Shown in pieces: positions 16,751-24,790 of a stretch of DNA of 37,424 bases. Under the pieces are notes generated by a model. The model made no database searches and was not told the DNA's origin. It worked only from the letters and a program-made list of their open reading frames with translations. Position 1 is the first letter of the stretch. Each line of letters opens with the position of its first letter. The stretch spans positions 1 to 37,424 of the forward strand of contig JAFGSR010000218.1 of NCBI GenBank assembly GCA_016934515.1. The letters run 5' to 3'. The translations under genes were made by a program, and so were the position numbers. This stretch comes from Sedimentisphaerales bacterium. GTDB taxonomy: Bacteria > Planctomycetota > Phycisphaerae > Sedimentisphaerales > SM23-30.

Positions 16751-18316
16751 CTATCGACAGAAGAAATATTCTTTGGCTAAGGCACGATAGGACTTTATTT
16801 GCGAGTTGACCCAGTTTTCGTCCCGGCCCAGTTCCTCGGCAAGAATAGCTGCTATTTGGGGAGCGATTTCCATGCTGGCTTGAGCATCTAAAATCAAAGC
16901 TCTTTGCCTGCGGGCGAGAATGTCCTCAACGGTCCTGGCCATTTCATGACGAATCGACCAAATGACCTCGGCTTTGATAAAGGGCAGATTTTTATGCAGA
17001 GGTTCTGCCAATGACGGATTTTCTTCGATTAGTTTATTGATCCCGATAATATCGCTGCCGTACAAATACATATGGTTTTCATGATTTGCCTGCTCACTCC
17101 AACCATGTATCTTTAATTCCTTTGTACAACAAGGTTCCGATTGTAATTTGGCTACGACAATTGCCTTATCGACCATGTCCTGGGCCATTTTCCTATAGGT
17201 AGTCCACTTGCCCCCGAGCACGGTTATTAACCCGGAATCAGAAACGGTAATTTTATGATTTCGTGATATCTCTTTGGTCTTTTTTCCTGAACCCTGGGGA
17301 GCCGCCAGCGGCCTTAATCCGGCATAGATACAACGTACATCGGCTCTTGTAGGAGCCTCGGTAAGATATTCTTTTGTGTTATTCAGTATAAATTCGACCT
17401 CTTCATCGAGAGCCCGGGGTTCAAGCGATATATCATCCAGTTGAGTATCGGTAGTTCCGACTAAAGCAACTCCCTGCCAGGGCAACACAAACAAAACACG
17501 ACCATCTGAAGTTTTTGGAATCATAATTCCGGTATCGCTGGCAAGAAATTTTTTATCCAGCATCAAGTGTACTCCCTGGCTGGGTTTAATCCTGAGAGGC
17601 GCCGAGGGATCGTCCATATGCATAATCTTGTCAGCAAAGACTCCGGTGCAGTTTAAAACCGCTTTGGTTTTAAAATTATACTCCGTCTGGGTTTCTAAAT
17701 CCGTTGCATTAACTGACTCCAACCGACCGTCCGACGATTTGCCCAGACTATCCACTCTGAAATAGTTCAGCGGTGATCCCCCATAATCAACACAAGTCTG
17801 GGCTAGGTTGATTGCCAATCGTGCATCATCGAATTGCCCGTCATAATAGCGAATGCCCCCGCGCAACCCCTTCTGGCGGATTGTGGGCAGTGCTTTTACA
17901 GTATTCTTGGGCGAGAGCCGCCGGGAAGCACCGAAACTTAACCTGCCGGACAGAATATCATACATCTTCAACCCGATCAGATACATCGGGATATCCAACC
18001 ATTTGTATATGGGGATAACAAAAGCTTGTTTCCTGACCATATGGGCGGCATTTTTCAGCATTAATCCCCGTTCTCTCAGGGCTTCAATAACCAGCGCTAT
18101 ATCACCCTGTTTGAGGTAGCGCACTCCACCATGGGCAAGTTTGGTGCTCCGGCTGGAAGTTCCTTTGGCGAAATCATCCTGTTCCAACAAGAGAGTTTTA
18201 TACCCGCGCGAGGCGGCATCTACGGCACAGCCCATCCCGGTCGCCCCGCCGCCAATAACCACTATATCCCACAGGGGAACACATTCAATTTCAGCTATTA
18301 TATCATCTCTGAGCAT
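16751..18316 (-). CDS. glpD: Glycerol-3-phosphate dehydrogenase (FAD, quinone-linked)
   Basis: Oxidises sn-glycerol-3-phosphate to dihydroxyacetone phosphate at the inner face of the membrane and passes electrons to quinone. The dinucleotide-binding motif IGGGATGMG is at residues 21-29. The family phrases FAKGTSSRSTKLAHGGVRYL (about 49-68) and VLFVLPWQGVALVGTTDTQ are present, as is the C-terminal DAO domain with LGGKWTTYRKMAQDM. Length of 521 is normal. The ATG at 18316 has AGGTG about 11 bases upstream. It starts 27 bases after glpT and is the last gene of the glp run. A glycerol kinase is not present in the window, which suggests the locus feeds on glycerol-3-phosphate itself. Confidence 0.96.
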   Translation of the reverse strand: MLRDDIIAEIECVPLWDIVVIGGGATGMGCAVDAASRGYKTLLLEQDDFAKGTSSRSTKLAHGGVRYLKQGDIALVIEALRERGLMLKNAAHMVRKQAFVIPIYKWLDIPMYLIGLKMYDILSGRLSFGASRRLSPKNTVKALPTIRQKGLRGGIRYYDGQFDDARLAINLAQTCVDYGGSPLNYFRVDSLGKSSDGRLESVNATDLETQTEYNFKTKAVLNCTGVFADKIMHMDDPSAPLRIKPSQGVHLMLDKKFLASDTGIMIPKTSDGRVLFVLPWQGVALVGTTDTQLDDISLEPRALDEEVEFILNNTKEYLTEAPTRADVRCIYAGLRPLAAPQGSGKKTKEISRNHKITVSDSGLITVLGGKWTTYRKMAQDMVDKAIVVAKLQSEPCCTKELKIHGWSEQANHENHMYLYGSDIIGINKLIEENPSLAEPLHKNLPFIKAEVIWSIRHEMARTVEDILARRQRALILDAQASMEIAPQIAAILAEELGRDENWVNSQIKSYRALAKEYFFCR

Positions 18317-18331
18317 TTAGTTTATTTCACC

Positions 18332-18357
18332 TACGCTTTCGGTTTACGCTTTCGGTT
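18332..18357. repeat. 13-bp tandem duplication spanning the glpT stop codon
   Basis: TACGCTTTCGGTT occurs twice head to tail (18332-18344 and 18345-18357). The duplication covers the last codons and stop of glpT and the start of the glpT-glpD gap. It looks like a slippage event that extended or displaced the glpT end. Confidence 0.8.
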
Positions 18358-19696
18358 TAGTTTTCCAGGTCAGACAAAGCAGTAATATCGCCAGAATCGT
18401 GCAGCCTTGGATAGAATATAGCACTATCCGCCAACTGGTTTCAACGTCGTATACTTCACTAAAATATTTAAGCATGGCACCAAAACCCTTGGCTTGTACG
18501 GCACGTCCGATGTATCCGAACAGTCCGATAAAACCGGCAGCAGTGCCGATGGCTTTTTTGGAGGTTAAATCCAACGCGCTAATAGTAATCAGATTAATCA
18601 CCGGGTAAATAAAGCAACCGATGACCGCCAGCATAGTCATATCCAGCCAAAGTCTTCCGGGGGGATTAAAAATTATGCACCCAAAAGCAATGAAAATCGG
18701 AATCATACATAAAGCGCTTACCATGCCGCGGCGGCCGCCCAGCTTATCGGAAATCCAGCCAAATAAAATGGTCGAGGGTATGCCCCCGAAATTTTGCACC
18801 ATCACCGCGATGCCACCCCCGGTAAGCGAGGCTTCCTTCATTTCCCTAAGGTAGGTCGGCCCCCAGTCCCACATGCTGTAGCGAACTACATAGCAGAAAA
18901 AGTTGGCAAAAGCCAAAATCCAGATGTATTTATTTTTTAAAACATAATCGAAAAGCAGTTCTTTGGTACCCAGTTCCCGCTCGAGCGTACCGTGCTCCTT
19001 TTCGTGTTCGGTATAATCGTTTTTGTATTCCTCAATGGAAGGCAGCCCCACCGATTGAGGTGTATCGCGCAATCTCCACAAAAGATAAATTGCCCCGATA
19101 ATCGCCAACAAAGCCGGGAAATAGAAAGCATATTGCCACCCATATCTAACCGCTGCCTCGGCGGCAATCACCCCGGCTACACCGCCGCCGAAATTATGCG
19201 AAGTGTTCCAAATGCTGAATTTAACCCCCCTCTCGCGTACACTAAACCAATGCCCCATTGAACGACCGCAGGGAGGCCAACCCATACCCTGAAAAAAACC
19301 ATTCAAGCCCCAGAGAAACAGATGCATGTGATAGTTTCCCACAGCACCGAAAGCTAGGTTGCACGCCGCCGTCATGAGCAAACCAAAGGCCATGAATTTT
19401 CTCGGGTTGCTCCGGTCCGAAATCGAACCCATAAAAAACTTGCCCAAGCCATAAGTGATAGCAGTAACCGCCAGGATACTGCCGATCATTGAATGGTCGT
19501 ATCCCAGCGATCCTTCTATGTCTTTGGCCACCACGGAAAGGTTGTTGCGTACCAGATAAAAAGTGCCATAACCCAAAAAAGTTGATTCCAGGATACGCCA
19601 ACGATACCGAGGATACTGCTGCGCGATTTGTTCTTCCGGCAAACGGGGAATATGAGGTGCGGCGGCAAAGAACTTGCGAATTTTTGAAAAAATCAT
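18344..19696 (-). CDS. glpT: Glycerol-3-phosphate transporter (MFS, organophosphate:phosphate antiporter type)
   Basis: Twelve-helix inner-membrane carrier expected to swap glycerol-3-phosphate for phosphate. Features of the OPA subfamily are visible: YRWRILESTFLGYGTFYLVRNNLS near the N terminus, YGLGKFFMGSISDRSNPRKFM in the loop between helices 2 and 3, and MGWPPCGRSMGHWFSVRERG in the first half. A cytoplasmic loop after helix 6 carries acidic repeats (EEYKNDYTEHEKEHG). Length of 450 matches GlpT/UhpC. The call of glycerol-3-phosphate over hexose phosphate rests on the adjacent glpD and glpQ. The ATG at 19696 has no clear ribosome binding site. An inverted repeat 85-120 bases upstream may control it. 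Confidence 0.88.
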   Translation of the reverse strand: MIFSKIRKFFAAAPHIPRLPEEQIAQQYPRYRWRILESTFLGYGTFYLVRNNLSVVAKDIEGSLGYDHSMIGSILAVTAITYGLGKFFMGSISDRSNPRKFMAFGLLMTAACNLAFGAVGNYHMHLFLWGLNGFFQGMGWPPCGRSMGHWFSVRERGVKFSIWNTSHNFGGGVAGVIAAEAAVRYGWQYAFYFPALLAIIGAIYLLWRLRDTPQSVGLPSIEEYKNDYTEHEKEHGTLERELGTKELLFDYVLKNKYIWILAFANFFCYVVRYSMWDWGPTYLREMKEASLTGGGIAVMVQNFGGIPSTILFGWISDKLGGRRGMVSALCMIPIFIAFGCIIFNPPGRLWLDMTMLAVIGCFIYPVINLITISALDLTSKKAIGTAAGFIGLFGYIGRAVQAKGFGAMLKYFSEVYDVETSWRIVLYSIQGCTILAILLLCLTWKTKPKA

Positions 19697-19781
19697 AGTT
19701 TGTTACCCAAATTATTTAATCTTCTAGTGCTTTCTCCATTATAATTAAAATAAAGAGGCTGTTTCACCATGTTACGTATAT

Positions 19782-19814
19782 TTATAACCGTTTTGCGCAA
19801 GCCGCCGGTTATAA
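19782..19814. promoter_or_regulatory. Inverted repeat upstream of glpT, candidate operator
   Basis: TTATAACCG (19782-19790) and CGGTTATAA (19806-19814) are perfect 9-bp inverted arms separated by 15 bases. The arms are AT-rich with a GC tip, more like an operator than a terminator, and there is no T-tract. The site lies in the 142-base gap between the end of the regulator gene and glpT. On the minus strand a TATAAC that could serve as a -10 overlaps one arm. Binding by the neighbouring XylR-type regulator is my inference. Confidence 0.5.
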
Positions 19815-19838
19815 TTGGACCAGTATCAAATCAAACGA

Positions 19839-21005
19839 CTACTTTTGCCCATATTTTGTTCGGTAAGCCAGCAGACTCATCCCCTTTTGTTGTTGAAAGT
19901 ACCGGGCAATATGCGCCTCACTAGTGTATCCTAACGCTAACGATATTTGCAATATAGAAAGGTTGGTTTCAACGAGCATCCGGGCAATTAAGTCTGTCCG
20001 GACCCGCTGAATTTCGTTCAAAACCGATTTTCCAAGTTCCTTACGAAACCGCAGTTCCAAACTTCGTCGAGAGATACCGACGGCATCAACCACGTCATTT
20101 ACCTGAATCGGTTTTTTTCGTTTTATACGGATAAAACGTACTGCCTCAGCAACTTCCCGGTCCTTAATCGCTAAAATGTCGGTGGAATGACGAGTAACAA
20201 CGTGCAGAGGCTGAACTATGATTCGCTGATCAGCCATCTTTTCCCCGGCCATCAGCTTGTCCAGTAATTCAGCTATCTCATACCCGGCACGCTCATGATT
20301 TCGAGCAATGCTCGATAGCGGCGGATTCGACAAATCGCAAATCATGTCGTCATTGCCGACGCCCAGAATGGTAATATCTTCCGGAACAGGTAAACCCATT
20401 ATTTTGCATGCCTCGATCACGTGTCGGCCCCGATCGTCATTGCAGGCCATTATTGCCACTGGTTTGGGAAGAGACTTGAGCCAGTTCATCATAAAGGGCT
20501 GCTCCTTCTCCCAGGAGAGCATTATATGCCTTTCCGGCAAATTGTAGTTATGAACCTCATAACCCGCTTTATTGATATGTTGAGTGAAACTTTCCCCGCG
20601 ATCTCTCGACCAGAACATATTATTAAATCCGCAAAAAGCATAATGCTGAAAACCCCGGTTCAGCAAATGCTCCGCCGCCATTCGCCCCACCGCATCACAA
20701 TCCACCAAGAACTTTGGTATCTCCGGAAACTGCTCTGTCGTAAATGGTGACATTATTGTCGGCAGTCCCAGCGCCAGGATTTCCCGGGATTCTTTAGGCT
20801 CGCGCATAACAATCCCGTCGGCATCCCATTTTTTTAGCCGAGACAGCAAACTCCTGTTGCTGGATTTACGATAAAATAATTCTTCATCCCGATAAAAGGA
20901 CCACGGTCCGTGAAGATTGGCATATTTAGCGATCCCCCGTAAAAGTCCCCGTCCATACCCTCGAGAAGTCTCCAGTAACAAAATGACTTTGGGAATTCGC
21001 ACCAT
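19839..21005 (-). CDS. XylR-type transcriptional regulator: LacI-like sensor plus AraC HTH
   Basis: A 388-residue regulator. Residues about 5-275 form a LacI/periplasmic-binding-like ligand domain (VILLLETSRGYGRGLLRGIAKYA; AIMACNDDRGRHVIEAC; ITILGVGNDDMICDLSNPPLSSI). The C-terminal 100 residues form a double helix-turn-helix of the AraC family (VVDAVGISRRSLELRFRKELG and ISLALGYTSEAHIARYFQQQKG). This architecture is that of E. coli XylR. Its position inside a glycerophosphodiester / glycerol-3-phosphate locus suggests that the ligand is a compound of that pathway rather than xylose (inference). The ATG at 21005 lies only three bases after the HAD phosphatase stop, so the two are coupled. Confidence 0.88.
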   Translation of the reverse strand: MVRIPKVILLLETSRGYGRGLLRGIAKYANLHGPWSFYRDEELFYRKSSNRSLLSRLKKWDADGIVMREPKESREILALGLPTIMSPFTTEQFPEIPKFLVDCDAVGRMAAEHLLNRGFQHYAFCGFNNMFWSRDRGESFTQHINKAGYEVHNYNLPERHIMLSWEKEQPFMMNWLKSLPKPVAIMACNDDRGRHVIEACKIMGLPVPEDITILGVGNDDMICDLSNPPLSSIARNHERAGYEIAELLDKLMAGEKMADQRIIVQPLHVVTRHSTDILAIKDREVAEAVRFIRIKRKKPIQVNDVVDAVGISRRSLELRFRKELGKSVLNEIQRVRTDLIARMLVETNLSILQISLALGYTSEAHIARYFQQQKGMSLLAYRTKYGQK

Positions 21006-21008
21006 ATT

Positions 21009-21818
21009 CTACAGCCATCCGAGTTTACCGAACCAATATTTATTGGTAAGCTCTGAAACTGAATCAACTACAAGATCCGATTTTACCCGGGATTTTTTAA
21101 CATCGGAAGATTTCGTAACGCCGCTTAGCACCAGTACGGATTTCATTTTGAACCGGCGTGCCATCCGCATATCGGTTTGCAATCGGTCTCCGACCATCAC
21201 AATTTCACCCGCTTTGACGTTAAAATGCTTTTTGACAACTTCAATTATCCAGCGATTGGGTTTGCCGGCTATGGCTTGGGGAGTTACTCCCGTGCCGGCC
21301 TTGATCGCCGCAAGCAGCATACCCGCATCCGGCAAAGGCCCATCGACGGTGGGACATACAGCATCCGGATGCGAAGCCACCAGAGGAACACCACTGTTGA
21401 TCAAGCGGGTAGCCTGGGTAAAACTTTGATAGGTTAATTCCAGGTCGAACCCAACCAGCACCGCACTGGGGGTTTTTTCCTCATGATGATAACCTTTTTC
21501 AGCCAGGTATTTTTTGAACCGCCCGGTGCCCAGAACGAAAATTTTTGGTCCCAGGTTTAAATCAGATAACATCAAACATGTTGCTTCACAACTGGTAATA
21601 ATATTTTTAGGCTCAGCATTCAATCCTAAATTGTTTAGCTTCTTCAGATAATCATCCGGATTAACCGAGCTGTTATTGGTCATAAAAGCACAATTCAGCC
21701 CTGATCGCGAAATTTTTTGCAACAGTTCTTGAACACCGGGAAGAAGTTTGCCGCTAAGATAGATAGTCCCGTCCAGATCGAATAAAACCAGCTTCAATAA
21801 CATTTGCACAGTTTCCAT
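21009..21818 (-). CDS. HAD-IIA family phosphatase (NagD / phosphoglycolate-glycerol-phosphate type)
   Basis: A 269-residue HAD hydrolase with the C2A cap. The nucleophile motif is FDLDGTIYLSG (Asp14 and Asp16), motif II is in AFMTNNSS, and motif IV is VMVGDRLQTDM. The phrase GKPNRWIIEVVKKHF is typical of the NagD group. Relatives dephosphorylate nucleotides, 2-phosphoglycolate or glycerol-3-phosphate. Given the glp neighbours, a role on glycerol phosphate or on a toxic by-product is plausible, but sequence alone does not decide. It follows glpQ by 46 bases and precedes the regulator by three. Two nearby in-frame starts exist; I use the ATG at 21818, while an ATG five codons in fits family N termini equally well. 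Confidence 0.85.
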   Translation of the reverse strand: METVQMLLKLVLFDLDGTIYLSGKLLPGVQELLQKISRSGLNCAFMTNNSSVNPDDYLKKLNNLGLNAEPKNIITSCEATCLMLSDLNLGPKIFVLGTGRFKKYLAEKGYHHEEKTPSAVLVGFDLELTYQSFTQATRLINSGVPLVASHPDAVCPTVDGPLPDAGMLLAAIKAGTGVTPQAIAGKPNRWIIEVVKKHFNVKAGEIVMVGDRLQTDMRMARRFKMKSVLVLSGVTKSSDVKKSRVKSDLVVDSVSELTNKYWFGKLGWL

Positions 21819-21864
21819 TCATTCCAACAGTTGAAGTACTCTAGTAAATAAAACAATCTGATTT

Positions 21865-22677
21865 CTATTTTTGTGCTGACTTCAGTTGCTCCCGCAACCA
21901 TCCCGGCCGATTTGTTGTTATTCCTGCAACTCCCAAATCAACCAGCCTTTGAGCTTCTATCGGATCATCCACCGTCCAGACATATAATTTTTGACCGCAT
22001 TCTTTCACCGCCTGCATAAATTCCGGTGTGACACCGGCGTTATGAACATCCAGCCCGTCCAGACCCCGGTCCTGGGCAATCTGCAGATTTTTCGGATCAT
22101 GAGGCAGGTACTGCTTGGTTTCCTTGTCCTTTTTGGTGCTGAGCAACCAGTAGGCGGGTACTTGCGGCATCGCCTGTTTGGCTTGAGCCACTGCTTCAAG
22201 ATTAAAAGAGATTATTACAATTCGTTCTATTTTGCCGCTTTCCACAATCGTCTTTTTCAACAGGGGCACAATCTCCGGACCGCACTTTATTTCTATAAAC
22301 AACTTCTTTTTCGGGGGGATGGTTTCAATGATTTCCTCAAGAAAGGGTATCTTTTCGCCGGCGTACTTGGGATCTTTCCAACTGCCCACCTCCAGTTTGC
22401 GTAGTTCCTGCGACGTTGCCTGAGCCACCATTAAATCAACACCCGAGGTTCGCTTGGTGCTTTTATCGTGCCTGACTACGATACGATTGTCTGCTGACAG
22501 ATATACATCTATTTCAACGCCGTCGGTACCCTTCTCCCAAGCTAACAATGCTGACGCTCTGGTATTTTCCGGGGCCAAATAGGACGCCCCACGATGAGCA
22601 ATGATCTCCACATTATTACTAGTTCCACAACCGGAAACCATTACGCCCAGAAGCATGGTTATCAAAATTTTCTTCAT
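21865..22677 (-). CDS. glpQ: Glycerophosphodiester phosphodiesterase, lipoprotein
   Basis: Hydrolyses glycerophosphodiesters to glycerol-3-phosphate and an alcohol. The N terminus is a lipoprotein signal with lipobox VSGC (Cys17), so the enzyme is membrane-anchored outside the cytoplasm. The GDPD core is clear: IIAHRGASYLAPENT with His28-Arg29 and Glu38, then GVEIDVYLSADNRIVVRHD with Glu55, Asp57 and His70. Later conserved phrases are FIEIKCG and VYVWTVDDPIEAQRLVDLGVAGITTNRPG-like sequence near the C terminus. Length of 270 is closer to the compact UgpQ group than to periplasmic E. coli GlpQ. GAGGAG lies eight to nine bases ahead of the ATG. It is the first gene of the glp run. Confidence 0.93.
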   Translation of the reverse strand: MKKILITMLLGVMVSGCGTSNNVEIIAHRGASYLAPENTRASALLAWEKGTDGVEIDVYLSADNRIVVRHDKSTKRTSGVDLMVAQATSQELRKLEVGSWKDPKYAGEKIPFLEEIIETIPPKKKLFIEIKCGPEIVPLLKKTIVESGKIERIVIISFNLEAVAQAKQAMPQVPAYWLLSTKKDKETKQYLPHDPKNLQIAQDRGLDGLDVHNAGVTPEFMQAVKECGQKLYVWTVDDPIEAQRLVDLGVAGITTNRPGWLREQLKSAQK

Positions 22678-22689
22678 ACTGAAAACTCC

Positions 22690-22959
22690 TCACCTAAAAT
22701 AGGCGGTTAATAGCCTTACCGAGTCTCTAAAAACTACAAATAACAGGTTTTCCAAAGTTTCATAGTTAATGATATATATTGATTCACCTCTGAAGTCCAG
22801 GTAAAAACCGCGTTGTATCAGGCAAATCCTCACGGCAAGCCCATTATCAGGGAATTTGTCACCATGGAAAAATGCTCGATACACGACCTGAGAGGGTTCG
22901 CAATAACCAACCGGGCTCAATGCCTGCCGATCCTGGTTATTCAGCAATTTACGGAACAT
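22690..22959 (-). CDS. Possible small protein upstream of glpQ
   Basis: An open frame of 89 residues whose TGA stop overlaps the glpQ ribosome binding region. I recognise no domain. No clear Shine-Dalgarno precedes the ATG, and the product is rich in Phe, Arg and Leu without obvious pattern. Its tight link to glpQ is the only argument in favour; it may be part of a 5' leader instead. The 140 bases further upstream (22960-23099) show nothing I can name. Confidence 0.2.
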   Translation of the reverse strand: MFRKLLNNQDRQALSPVGYCEPSQVVYRAFFHGDKFPDNGLAVRICLIQRGFYLDFRGESIYIINYETLENLLFVVFRDSVRLLTAYFR

Positions 22960-23099
22960 TCGGATAACACCACCACCCGCCAGTAATACCTATCGGTACA
23001 GCCGGAAAATATGAAATCCATAAGCAAAATCATGAACCAAAGGCTTGAAGGCGTGAATTCATTACTGATGCAAAAATGACGCAAAAGGGCTTTTGGGCG

Positions 23100-23140
23100 A
23101 AAAAAAGCCTCAAAATCGCTATGTCCAGCGAATTTAAGGC
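23100..23140 (-). terminator. Rho-independent terminator of tRNA-Lys
   Basis: On the minus strand GCCTTAAATTCGCT pairs with AGCGATTTTGAGGC across a 6-base loop with a single T-T mismatch and one G-U pair. A run of seven T residues follows. It begins about ten bases after the tRNA 3' end. Confidence 0.85.
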
Positions 23141-23149
23141 GTTAAGGAA

Positions 23150-23222
23150 TACGCCACCAGGGACTTGAACCCCGAACCCACGGATTAAGAGTCCGTTGCT
23201 CTACCAATTGAGCTAGTGGCGC
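23150..23222 (-). tRNA. tRNA-Lys (anticodon CUU)
   Basis: A 73-nt cloverleaf. The acceptor stem is GCGCCAC with GTGGCGT (the terminal pair is G-U) and the discriminator is A. The D arm is present (AGCTCAATTGGTAGAGC). The anticodon stem ACGGA/TCCGT encloses the loop CTCTTAA, giving anticodon CTT. The T arm is GGTTCGAATCC-like (TTCGGGGTTCAAGTCCC across stem and loop). CCA is not encoded. It is a stand-alone unit with promoter and terminator. Confidence 0.97.
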
Positions 23223-23269
23223 AAAATCTGAGGAACCAGCCCCAAAAGAGCCCGCTCAACAGGAAGGGC

Positions 23270-23298
23270 AATTTAGCGACTGATGAGTACTTTATCAA
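23270..23298 (-). promoter_or_regulatory. Sigma-70-type promoter for tRNA-Lys
   Basis: On the minus strand TTGATA is followed after exactly 17 bases by TAAATT. The predicted start is about 40 bases ahead of the tRNA. It is divergent from argG. Confidence 0.55.
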
Positions 23299-23538
23299 GA
23301 AAATTTTGCCTGATAACGCTAATTTATACTGAAATCGGCGGGGGCAATATCATAATTATTGAAAATCGCCTTACTAAGCCTTTCGCCACATGCAATCGGG
23401 GATTTCACGGTTGATCTAACCGGTTCTAAAAAGCCAAAAAATGTCCGGTCAAAAAGCTGGAAATCAGCAACCGGATGTGCTAAAGTCATTTACCTGTTTA
23501 ATTTTATAAAATTGTTATGGCAAAACAGGTTAACTGAA

Positions 23539-24777
23539 ATGAAAAACAAAAAAATCAAAAAAATCGTTCTGGCATATAGCGGTGGATTGGACACCAGCGT
23601 AATTTTACCTTGGCTGAGAGAAAAGTATGACTGTGAAGTGGTCGCCTTCGCCGCTGATCTGGGACAGGCAGAGGAACTCTCCGGCCTCAAAACCAAGGCA
23701 CTCAACAGCGGGGCCTGTAAATGTATTGTTTCGGACCTGCGCCGGGAGTTTGTTGAGGACTATCTCTGGCCGATGCTCAAGTCCGGAGCGGTTTACGAAA
23801 ATGGTTACCTGCTCGGCACCAGCATCGCCCGGCCGTTGATCGCCAAGGAACAGGTGCGAATCGCCCACCAGGAAAATGCCGATGCAGTTGCTCACGGTGC
23901 GACCGGCAAGGGCAACGATCAGGTTCGCTTTGAGTTGACCTTTATGGCGCTGGATCCGTCGCTGACGATCATCGCTCCGTGGAAAGATCCAACTTTCGAA
24001 TTGACCAGCCGCGAAGCTGCCGTTGATTACGCCAAAAAACGCAACATTCCTATCGTCCAGTCGAAAAAAAGCATTTACAGCCGAGACCGCAACCTCTGGC
24101 ACATTAGCCACGAAGGTGCCGATCTGGAAGACCCGGCAAATGAACCTCAGGAAGGGATTTTCACGATCTCCCGGCCGATTTCCAAAGCACCCGATCAGGC
24201 GGAATACGTTGAAGTCGGTTTCGAAAAAGGCATCCCGGTCAGTCTCAATGGTAAAAAAACGGCATCGGTCAAGTTGGTTGAACAGCTCAATAAAATCGGC
24301 GGCAAACACGCTATCGGTCAGGTTGATCTGGTGGAAAACCGGCTGGTCGGCATGAAAAGTCGGGGGGTTTACGAAACACCGGGCGGTACGATCCTGAGCA
24401 CCGCTCACCGGGCAATGGAAATGCTTTGCCTGGACCGGGACACTTTGCACTACAAACAACAACTTGCCCTCCGTTACGCCGATCTGGTTTATGACGGCAA
24501 ATGGTTCACCCCGCTACGTGAGGCACTGGACGCCTTTTTTGACTCAACCCAGCAATGCGTAACCGGCAGCGTTCGTTTGAAACTCTACAAGGGCAACTGC
24601 ATTCTGGCGGGCATGAAAAGCCCCAACAGTCTTTACGCGGTAGATTTGGCCAGTTTTACCATGGGTGCCGAATACGACAGTACCGACGCAACCGGATTTA
24701 TCCGCCTGCTGGGGCTGCCGATGAAAGTTCGGGCGATTAAGAACAGAAAACCGGCCAAAAAATCCAGGAAAAAGTAA
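23539..24777 (+). CDS. argG: Argininosuccinate synthase
   Basis: Joins citrulline and aspartate with ATP in arginine synthesis. The ATP-binding loop [16 protein letters not shown] is at residues 9-24. The conserved phrases [41 protein letters not shown] and [19 protein letters not shown] sequence follow. From the ATG at 23539 the product is 412 residues, the normal length, and AGG lies nine bases upstream. The same frame stays open for 60 codons further upstream, but that part shows no family similarity and has no better start. The C-terminal tail is very basic ([12 protein letters not shown]), an addition to the family core. Other arg genes are absent. A metallophosphoesterase gene follows after 13 bases. 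Confidence 0.97.
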   Translation: MKNKKIKKIVLAYSGGLDTSVILPWLREKYDCEVVAFAADLGQAEELSGLKTKALNSGACKCIVSDLRREFVEDYLWPMLKSGAVYENGYLLGTSIARPLIAKEQVRIAHQENADAVAHGATGKGNDQVRFELTFMALDPSLTIIAPWKDPTFELTSREAAVDYAKKRNIPIVQSKKSIYSRDRNLWHISHEGADLEDPANEPQEGIFTISRPISKAPDQAEYVEVGFEKGIPVSLNGKKTASVKLVEQLNKIGGKHAIGQVDLVENRLVGMKSRGVYETPGGTILSTAHRAMEMLCLDRDTLHYKQQLALRYADLVYDGKWFTPLREALDAFFDSTQQCVTGSVRLKLYKGNCILAGMKSPNSLYAVDLASFTMGAEYDSTDATGFIRLLGLPMKVRAIKNRKPAKKSRKK

Positions 24778-24790
24778 ACACAATAAGCCT

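Noticed and set aside
19839..21005. Xylose operon regulator
   Set aside because: The protein has the XylR architecture, but no xylose genes are present. The neighbours are all glycerol-phosphate genes, so I leave the ligand open.
22745..22790. Possible dif (XerCD) site around GATATATATTGATTCACC
   Set aside because: Only the AT-rich centre resembles known dif sites. The XerC and XerD arms do not match, so it cannot be used to support the terminus idea.
16548..23358. Replication origin at the skew switch
   Set aside because: No cluster of TTATCCACA-type DnaA boxes and no dnaA, dnaN or gyrB nearby. The direction of the skew change is opposite to that expected for an origin.
23359..23538. 60-codon upstream extension of argG
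   Set aside because: The translation has no similarity to the family. The ATG at 23539 has a suitable ribosome binding site and gives the normal protein length.
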